A stretch of 12,382 bases of DNA. Source: Spirochaetaceae bacterium. GTDB lineage: Bacteria > Spirochaetota > Spirochaetia > Treponematales > Breznakiellaceae. The stretch's first letter is position 1, and the number at the start of each line of letters is the position of its first letter. Shown here in pieces: positions 6,797 to 12,382 of the stretch. Under the pieces are notes generated by a model. It was not told the DNA's origin and did no database searches. It saw only the letters and a program-made list of their open reading frames with translations. Both the position numbers and the translations under genes were made by a program. The stretch is taken from positions 1 to 12,382 of the forward strand of contig JAITRV010000020.1 in NCBI GenBank assembly GCA_031288215.1, given 5' to 3'.

Positions 6797-7875
6797 TAAA
6801 ATCGGCCTCCCTGGCCCTGAAGAACGGCACCCGGGCCCCTGATTTCTGGGCCTTTATCCGTTCCCTGGAAAACGCCAATCCGGGACTGCCGCGCCTGGGC
6901 AAGGCGAAGCGGCCGGCGGACGAAAATGTCCGCTTCGGCCAGATTCCCTACCTGCACTTTACCGCCACGGAAATAGCGGAGATTATCGAGGGGGGCAGGC
7001 AGGCCGGGGTGGACGCCACGGTGCTGGTATATTTTTTCGGGCTCCTGGGAATCCAGGGCCCCATGCCCCTGGAGTTCACCTCCTATGTGTTCCGCCGATC
7101 CCGCAGTCATTACGACAACACCTGGCGGCGTTTCCTCGACATCATCAACCACCGCTTCCTGACCCTGTTCTACCGCGCTTATTCGTCCTACCAGCAGTGT
7201 ATGAATTTCGACCGCCCGGAGGACGACCAGATCAGCCGGATCATCAAAGCCCTGTCCGGAATTCCCCCGGTGAAGAATATCAAAACGGGGACCTTTGCCG
7301 AACGCGGGGAAGCTATCGCCCTGAGCTGCGCCCGGTATTTTTCTTTCCAATTAAGAAACCGATCCGGGCTCCTGGATATGCTCCGCAGCATCTTCACCTA
7401 TCCCATAGAGGTGGACGAATTGGTCGCCGCCCGCTATGATATTCCCCCTTCCCGGTGGGCGGTGCTGGGGAGGCCGCAAACCTCCACCCTGGGGCGTAAC
7501 TGTCAGATCGGCCGGTTCATGCTCAGCATCACGGGGAACTTTGAAATCCGCATCGGGCCCATCTCCTTTGACCAGTACAACGGCTTCATGATGGGCCATT
7601 CGGGGTTCGATCTCCTCACCGAAGCGGTGAACCTCTACCTCGACCGGCCCGTGGCCTACAGTATTCTGTTTATTATTAACAGCTTTACGATTCCAATCGC
7701 CCAACTGGGGTTCGATCTTGAAGAGGGAACCTATGAAGCGGCCCGGCTGGGCTATACCTGCTGGATTGGAAGCCTTGGGGAGGATGAAGTCTGTCTCAGG
7801 ATAAACGCGTCGCGTTTGGTTCTGAATAAACATAAGGAAAAGGAAGCGGCAAAAAAAGCCAAACGAAGAAAATAG
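6775..7875 (+). CDS. tssG: T6SS baseplate protein TssG
   Basis: TssG (ImpH/VasB family) pairs with TssF in the baseplate wedge. The 366-residue protein has the family landmarks: an N-terminal helical stretch, the FGLLGIQGPMPLEFTSYV motif (88-105, aligning with the usual G-L-x-G-x-x-GPLP signature) and the FLDIINHRFLTLFYRAY segment. A RRSGLLDML-like region (here RNRSGLLDML) and the C-terminal TCWIG element follow. ATG 6775 lies within tssF, and only a weak AGGA (about 6760) precedes it, so initiation probably depends on ribosomes finishing tssF. The last 16 residues (351-366) are almost all Lys, Arg, Ala or Glu, an unusually basic, probably disordered tail. clpV starts 9 nt after the stop. Confidence 0.94.
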   Translation: MENIRRVIKSASLALKNGTRAPDFWAFIRSLENANPGLPRLGKAKRPADENVRFGQIPYLHFTATEIAEIIEGGRQAGVDATVLVYFFGLLGIQGPMPLEFTSYVFRRSRSHYDNTWRRFLDIINHRFLTLFYRAYSSYQQCMNFDRPEDDQISRIIKALSGIPPVKNIKTGTFAERGEAIALSCARYFSFQLRNRSGLLDMLRSIFTYPIEVDELVAARYDIPPSRWAVLGRPQTSTLGRNCQIGRFMLSITGNFEIRIGPISFDQYNGFMMGHSGFDLLTEAVNLYLDRPVAYSILFIINSFTIPIAQLGFDLEEGTYEAARLGYTCWIGSLGEDEVCLRINASRLVLNKHKEKEAAKKAKRRK

Positions 7876-7884
7876 GAATACACT

Positions 7885-10533
7885 ATGGCAAAACTTAAAC
7901 GGATTCAGATTTTTTCGAAACTCGACGGCGAGGCGTATAAGGCGGTTGAAAGCGCCGTCGTCCTCTGTAAAACCCGGGGAAACCCCTACATCGAACTGGT
8001 CCACTGGATTAATCAGATTTTAATGAGCGAAAAGACCGACTGGCACGCGGCCTTTGGCTTCTTCAGCATCGATGCGGGGCGGGTATCGGCGGATCTGATC
8101 CGGGCCATGGACGCCCTTCCCCGGGGCGCCTCTTCCATCGCGGACTTTTCGAGCAACATCGAGGTCGCCGTGAAGGAAGCCTGGATGATCGCCTCCCTGC
8201 AATTCAACGAGGCGGCGATCCGCACGGGCCACATCCTGGCGGCGATTAAAACCTCCCCCCAGCTTGCCCTGATCCTCCATGATATAAGCCAGGAGTTCCT
8301 CAAGATCAACGGCGATCTCCTGCTGGAAAATTTCGCCGGCATCGTCAAGGAGTCGGTGGAGGCCTCCGTGACCGTCTCCGCCGGCGAAAGCGCCGCCACG
8401 GGGCAGGCGGGCTCCCTGATGGGCGGCGGCGCCATGGGCAAAGGCGAGGCCCTCAAGCTCTACACCGTGGATATGACCGCCTCCGCGGACAAGGGGGACC
8501 CCATCGTGGGCCGGGACGCGGAGATCCGCAAGATTATCGATATCCTCCTGCGCCGCCGGCAGAACAATCCCATCCTCACCGGAGAGGCGGGGGTCGGAAA
8601 AACCGCCGTGGTGGAGGGCTTCGCCCAGCGCCTCGCCAAAGGGGACGTGCCCGGCAGCCTCAAGGGGAGCCGGCTCCTGTCCCTGGATATGGGGCTCCTG
8701 CAGGCCGGGGCCAGCATGAAGGGGGAATTTGAGAACCGCCTGAAAAACGTGATCGAGGAGGTGCAGACCTCCGAGACGCCGATTATCCTCTTTATCGACG
8801 AAGCCCATACGATGATCGGCGCCGGGGGGGCCGCCGGACAAAACGACGCGGCCAACCTGCTCAAGCCCGCCCTGGCCCGGGGAAAACTCCGCTGCATCGC
8901 CGCCACGACCTGGCAGGAGTACATCAAGTATTTTGAAAAGGACCCGGCTTTGAGCCGCCGTTTCCAGAATATCATCGTGGACGAACCGGATGACGGCAAG
9001 GCGACGGAGATGATGCGGGGCATCGTCAAGGCCCTGGAGGACCACCATAAGGTGGCGGTCCTGGACGAAGCCCTTTCCTCCGCGGTCAAACTCTCCCGGC
9101 GCTACATCCCCGCCCGGCAGCTTCCCGATAAATCGGTGAGCATCCTCGACACCGCCTGCGCCAAGGTCGCCCTTTCGCAAAACGCGGAACCCGCGGAGCT
9201 TGAATACTGCCGCCGGCGGATCGAAGCCCTGAACCTGGAAGTAGAAATCCTCGGGCGCGAGGCGGCCCAGGGCTTTGACCATACGGAAAAAATCGAGGCC
9301 CTCAAAGGGGACCTCAAGAAGGAAGGGGAAACCCAGGCGGAACTGCAAAAGCGGCTCGATCATGAAAAGGCCCTGGTGGCGGAGATCGTGGCCCTCACGA
9401 AAAAGGCCGAGGGAGGCGGGGCGGAAGCGCAGGAGACGGAAGGTCAAAAGACCTCAAGGGACGACCTGGCCCGGAAGCGGAAGGAGCTTGCCGATTACCA
9501 GGGGGAGGAACCCCTGGTGCTGCCCCTGGTGGACACCCAGGCGGTTTCGACGGTGATCTCCGAATGGACGGGAATCCCCCTGGGCCGCATGGTGAAGGAC
9601 GAGATCAAGGGGATTCTGTCCCTGGAGGACGAACTCAACCGCCGGGTGGTCGGGCAGGGACAGGGCATCAAGGTGATTGCCAAACGGGTTACCACCGCCC
9701 GGGCGAACCTGGCGGACCCGAACAAGCCCACCGCGGTGATCATGCTCGCCGGACCCTCCGGGGTGGGCAAGACCGAAACGGCCCTGGCCCTGGCGGAGCA
9801 GATCTACGGCAGCGAAGAGCAGATCATCACGATAAACATGAGCGAGTTCCAGGAAGCCCATACGGTTTCCACCCTGAAAGGGGCGCCCCCGGGGTACGTG
9901 GGGTACGGCGAGGGCGGGGTCCTCACCGAGGCGGTACGGCGCAAGCCCTACAGCGTGATCCTCCTGGACGAGGTGGAGAAGGCCCACCCGGACGTGCACG
10001 AGATCTTCTTCCAGGTTTTTGACAAGGGGCAGATGGAAGACGGGGCGGGCCGGCTCGTCAATTTCCGCAACACCCTCATCCTCCTGACCACCAACGTAGG
10101 GGACGGGACCATCGCGGAGATCTGCGCCGACGAAGAAAACCTGCCGTCCCCGGAGGTGGTGGAAGCGGCGATCCGGGCCGACATGATGCGGGTGTTCCCC
10201 GCGGCCCTCCTGGGGCGGCTCCAGGTGGTGCCCTATTATCCCCTGAGCAGGGCGGCCCTTTTCGGCATCATCGCGGCAAAACTCGGCAAGGTGCAGAAGC
10301 GGGTGGAGGAGCATTACCACGCCGATCTCAAGGCGACCGACGCGGTAAAAGAGGAGATCATCCGCCGCTGCGACAACGCCGCTTCCGGGGCCCGCCTGAT
10401 TGACGCGGTGATCAGCAATACCCTGCTTCCCGAGATCAGCGCGGAGTTCTTACGGAACACCATGGAGGGCAGGAGCTTTAAGACGGCGCTCATCGACGCC
10501 CGGGACAACGAATTCACGTATTCCTTTGAGTAG
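7885..10533 (+). CDS. clpV: T6SS sheath-disassembly ATPase ClpV (TssH)
   Basis: ClpV is a hexameric AAA+ unfoldase of the ClpB/Hsp100 family that extracts TssC and recycles contracted sheaths in the cytoplasm. The protein is 882 residues. A Clp-type N-domain (about 1-160) is followed by a Gly/Ala linker and AAA1, with Walker A GEAGVGKT (233-240), pore-loop segment GASMKGEFENRLK, Walker B IDEAH (304-308) and the arginine pair in LSRRF (356-360). A coiled-coil, Glu/Lys-rich middle region spans about 440-540. AAA2 has Walker A GPSGVGKT (623-630), the GAPPGYVGYGEGG loop, Walker B LLDE (693-696) and LLGRL (775-779), then a C-terminal small domain. A modest AGGAA site (7874-7878) precedes ATG 7885. 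Context and the FDKGQMEDGAGR and LLGRLQVVPYYPL segments favour ClpV over housekeeping ClpB. Confidence 0.96.
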   Translation: MAKLKRIQIFSKLDGEAYKAVESAVVLCKTRGNPYIELVHWINQILMSEKTDWHAAFGFFSIDAGRVSADLIRAMDALPRGASSIADFSSNIEVAVKEAWMIASLQFNEAAIRTGHILAAIKTSPQLALILHDISQEFLKINGDLLLENFAGIVKESVEASVTVSAGESAATGQAGSLMGGGAMGKGEALKLYTVDMTASADKGDPIVGRDAEIRKIIDILLRRRQNNPILTGEAGVGKTAVVEGFAQRLAKGDVPGSLKGSRLLSLDMGLLQAGASMKGEFENRLKNVIEEVQTSETPIILFIDEAHTMIGAGGAAGQNDAANLLKPALARGKLRCIAATTWQEYIKYFEKDPALSRRFQNIIVDEPDDGKATEMMRGIVKALEDHHKVAVLDEALSSAVKLSRRYIPARQLPDKSVSILDTACAKVALSQNAEPAELEYCRRRIEALNLEVEILGREAAQGFDHTEKIEALKGDLKKEGETQAELQKRLDHEKALVAEIVALTKKAEGGGAEAQETEGQKTSRDDLARKRKELADYQGEEPLVLPLVDTQAVSTVISEWTGIPLGRMVKDEIKGILSLEDELNRRVVGQGQGIKVIAKRVTTARANLADPNKPTAVIMLAGPSGVGKTETALALAEQIYGSEEQIITINMSEFQEAHTVSTLKGAPPGYVGYGEGGVLTEAVRRKPYSVILLDEVEKAHPDVHEIFFQVFDKGQMEDGAGRLVNFRNTLILLTTNVGDGTIAEICADEENLPSPEVVEAAIRADMMRVFPAALLGRLQVVPYYPLSRAALFGIIAAKLGKVQKRVEEHYHADLKATDAVKEEIIRRCDNAASGARLIDAVISNTLLPEISAEFLRNTMEGRSFKTALIDARDNEFTYSFE

Positions 10534-10544
10534 AGGAGGTTGCT

Positions 10545-10835
10545 ATGCCTACACCGGTCGCGACTATCGCGAATCTTACCGCCACGGGGGACGTAATCAT
10601 CGGCCCCGGCGGATTTACCACCATGGTGAAGGGTCTGCCCTGCGCCTGCATGGGGGACGCCGTGGCGGGCGCCCTCTGCGTGGCGGGGGTCATCACCATG
10701 ACCACGGCGCTGAACAAGCTTGCCAAGGGGCGGCCCCAGGCGTGCCTGGGGAGCCTCGTCACCGGGATAACTCCCATCGGCATCCCCATGGCCACGGCGG
10801 TCCTGCTGTGCCCTAACGTGAACGTGATCGTATAA
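10545..10835 (+). CDS. PAAR-like spike-tip protein
   Basis: PAAR proteins form the sharp cone on the end of VgrG and often carry effectors. This 96-residue protein has the repetitive Gly/Pro/Thr-rich beta pattern of the family: GDVIIGPGGFTTMVKGLPCACMGD (15-38), then a second half with GRPQACLGS (62-70) and PMATAVLLCPN (81-91). Unlike classical PAAR domains, whose zinc is bound by histidines plus one cysteine, it contains no histidine. It has five cysteines instead (33, 35, 45, 67 and 89). AGAGGAGG (10532-10539) lies 5 nt before ATG 10545, and the gene sits 11 nt after clpV and 12 nt before the VgrG gene. There is no effector extension, so it would be a bare tip. The PAAR-like call rests on fold pattern and context rather than on conserved ligands. 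Confidence 0.75.
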   Translation: MPTPVATIANLTATGDVIIGPGGFTTMVKGLPCACMGDAVAGALCVAGVITMTTALNKLAKGRPQACLGSLVTGITPIGIPMATAVLLCPNVNVIV

Positions 10836-10847
10836 AGGGGGATTCCT

Positions 10848-12068
10848 ATGGCGGATCGCAAAGTCATACTCTCGATGAGAATCGCCGGGGGAAGCCTCCC
10901 GGACCTGTACCCCTATGAACTCTTTCTGGAGGAGGGGTTTTCCCATGTCTACAAGGCCCGGCTGAAAGTGCTGTCCGACGTGGGGTACCGCGCCGAAGAT
11001 CTCCTGGAAGTCCTGGACACGAGGATTTCCCTCGTCATTTCCCAGGTGCTGCGGGACGCGGCCACCACCCGGACGCGTTACTTCCACGGGATCATCACCG
11101 CCGCCGCCGCGGAGGGGGTGTTTTCCAGCGGCGACCAGCATTGTTACCAGTACACCCTGACCATCGAGAGCCCCCTCGCCCGGCTCCGCTACAACATGCG
11201 GAACGCGACCTATTACCGCAAAAGCCCGGTGGACGCCCTGGAAGCGGTTTTGGCGAACAACAAGATTACCGCCCAGTTTCCCGCCGCCTGTATCGACCGC
11301 ACCGATTTCTCAACGCGCCTGATGTTTAACCAGAACGGCATATCGGACCTGGACTTCATCGCCAACATCCTTTTTACCTACGGGATTTCCTTTACCAACA
11401 CCCACCCGGCGGCGGAAAACGCGGTGGCGGATGCGGACCTGGTCTTCTCCGGCGGCGACCGTTTCCCGAAGCCGGTCCTGGAGTATTCCGACGGCCGGGA
11501 GGCGCCGGATAAGGCGCTGTTTGATTTTGTCCGGGCCGACGAGAAGCAGGATATCCTGAAGATGGACGCCTTCCGGATGGAGACCTCCATCGGGACCGAC
11601 GGCATCGAGGTGACGGCGGTGTATCCCGAATTCAACTACGGGAACAAGGAATGGAAAATCGGCGAAGTCGGCGCGGGGGAGCGATCCTTCATCTATAACC
11701 GCCTGTTCTCGGGATACGAGCGGGGAACGACGGCGGAGGAGATTAACGCCGATGTACAGCGGGTCTTGACCGCCCGGCAGCGCGGCTTTGACCTGGCAAA
11801 GGTGAACTGGGGGGGAAAGGCGGCGAACCTGCTGGTGATGCCCGGCGCCCTCTTTGAACTGGCCCACTTTTACGGCCTGGATGACGAGAGCCGGATCACC
11901 GCGATGGTAACGGCGGCGAAGACCCATGTCCGCGCGGTGTGGCCGGAAAAACTCGCGGTCAAGGCCGAAGCCGCGGAAAAGCAGGTGGAAACGGTGGAGA
12001 TCGGCTTCTCCTGCATGGACTATAAGGCGGACATCGACCGGCGCTTTTGCGGCGCCCTGGTCAAATAG
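10848..12068 (+). CDS. vgrG: VgrG body, gp27-like portion only (TssI, N-terminal half)
   Basis: VgrG is the trimeric T6SS spike, normally a fusion of a gp27-like hub and a gp5-like OB fold plus beta-helix. This 406-residue protein matches only the hub. The N-terminal beta domain with YFHGIIT (78-84) is followed by the YTLTIESPLARL strand (102-113), the NATYYRKSPVDALEAVL motif and a gp44-like C-terminal region around LLVMPGALFELAHFY. It ends where a VgrG would pass into the OB fold, so it is shorter than typical VgrGs of 600 or more residues. GGGGGA (10837-10842) precedes ATG 10848. The stop is TAG (12066-12068). The following OB-fold gene is in the same frame, with no further stop in between, so amber readthrough or a sequencing or point change could produce a fused spike. 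Hub identity is confident; how the spike is completed is inference. Confidence 0.85.
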   Translation: MADRKVILSMRIAGGSLPDLYPYELFLEEGFSHVYKARLKVLSDVGYRAEDLLEVLDTRISLVISQVLRDAATTRTRYFHGIITAAAAEGVFSSGDQHCYQYTLTIESPLARLRYNMRNATYYRKSPVDALEAVLANNKITAQFPAACIDRTDFSTRLMFNQNGISDLDFIANILFTYGISFTNTHPAAENAVADADLVFSGGDRFPKPVLEYSDGREAPDKALFDFVRADEKQDILKMDAFRMETSIGTDGIEVTAVYPEFNYGNKEWKIGEVGAGERSFIYNRLFSGYERGTTAEEINADVQRVLTARQRGFDLAKVNWGGKAANLLVMPGALFELAHFYGLDDESRITAMVTAAKTHVRAVWPEKLAVKAEAAEKQVETVEIGFSCMDYKADIDRRFCGALVK

Positions 12069-12128
12069 ACGGGGCGGAAAACTATATATGTCGAGAAACC
12101 ACCTTATGAGCATAGATTGGAGGTATGT

Positions 12129-12382
12129 ATGGCTCTGCAAAAGATGATCGTATGCGAGAAGGGGGAAAACCAGGCGGACACCGCCCTGTATCCCTACCAG
12201 TTTTACGCCACGGAGAATACCTGGGACACCGCCACGGACCGCATCGTCATCAACATCGTTATGCCCATAGGCGGAGCGGAAACCGGGCTCTACCGCTTTC
12301 CCAAGATAGGAGAGAGCGTCCTGGTGGACGAAGACGACGCGAACAACTTTTATTTGCTGGGCTACGTACCCAGCGTGAGCAG
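12129..12382 (+). CDS. OB-fold (gp5-like) spike protein, partial at window edge
   Basis: An open frame begins at ATG 12129 and continues without a stop to the end of the window (84 full codons). GGAGG (12119-12123) is placed 5 nt upstream, a good ribosome site. The second half contains GLYRFPKIGESVLVDED and then FYLLGYVPS. These match the pattern of VgrG/gp5 OB folds, in which a P-x-(V/I)-G-(D/E)-x-VLV strand is followed by an (V/L)LG-Y turn. It therefore looks like the missing gp5-like half of the preceding VgrG hub, encoded as a separate polypeptide. The typical GRV.VqFhWD motif of fused VgrGs is not seen in the available part. Whether a beta-helix or effector domain follows cannot be judged because the gene is cut off. 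Confidence 0.7.
   Translation, partial: MALQKMIVCEKGENQADTALYPYQFYATENTWDTATDRIVINIVMPIGGAETGLYRFPKIGESVLVDEDDANNFYLLGYVPSVS

Noticed and set aside
8020..9447. 475-codon open frame on the minus strand within clpV, and similar long antisense frames elsewhere (for example 2884-3969)
   Set aside because: These mirror GC-rich codons of certain plus-strand genes. Their products are low-complexity Gly/Arg/His-rich sequences with no recognisable domain.
12088..12147. Short leader peptide frame (ATG 12088) before the OB-fold gene
   Set aside because: It has no ribosome site and overlaps the start of the OB-fold gene; it is more likely a chance frame.
1..12382. CRISPR arrays, tRNA/rRNA genes, insertion sequences, toxin-antitoxin pairs
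   Set aside because: No regularly spaced repeats, RNA-gene signatures, transposase-like proteins or small toxin-like pairs were seen; almost all the sequence is covered by T6SS genes.

Overview
This window is most of a type VI secretion system (T6SS) locus. Twelve genes all read on the + strand with short gaps: a STAS-domain regulator, tssA, tssB, tssC, hcp (tssD), tssE, tssF, tssG, clpV (tssH), a PAAR-like tip protein, a VgrG body (gp27-like) and the start of a separate OB-fold (gp5-like) gene that runs off the right edge. The families are recognised from the translated proteins. The tss order and the presence of TssA and ClpV fit the canonical, proteobacterial-type T6SS better than the Francisella or Bacteroidetes types.

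Organism: a Gram-negative bacterium with GC-rich genes (estimated by eye, not computed), G-rich Shine-Dalgarno sites and near-consensus sigma-70 promoters set in AT-richer gaps. My best guess is a Treponema-like spirochaete, mainly from the style of the STAS protein and of the intergenic regions. This is weak; nothing in the window is a taxonomic marker.

Layout. 1-426: a good promoter, the STAS gene and a short gap. 427-1611: tssA, with a Pro/Ala-rich tail. 1612-1817: the longest gap, first GC-rich with a 19-bp tandem repeat, then AT-rich with the best promoter in the window and three TGTAAT half-sites. 1818-4354: tssB, tssC and hcp, giving sheath and inner tube. Hairpins lie directly before and after hcp. 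4417-7875: tssE, tssF and tssG, the baseplate wedge; tssF and tssG overlap. 7885-10533: clpV, the sheath-recycling ATPase. 10545-12382: the spike, in the order PAAR, gp27-like, gp5-like.

How the genes work together: TssE/F/G form the baseplate, on which the spike (PAAR plus VgrG) sits. TssA guides polymerisation of the Hcp tube inside the TssB/C sheath. Sheath contraction drives Hcp and spike outward, and ClpV disassembles the contracted sheath. The membrane complex (TssJ, TssL, TssM), TssK and any effector or immunity genes are not in this window and would have to lie outside it.

The most unusual points are a VgrG divided into two reading frames (in the same frame, separated by one amber codon and a 60-nt gap with its own ribosome site), a PAAR-like protein with no histidine at all but five cysteines, and a STAS anti-sigma-antagonist-like gene at the head of the locus.
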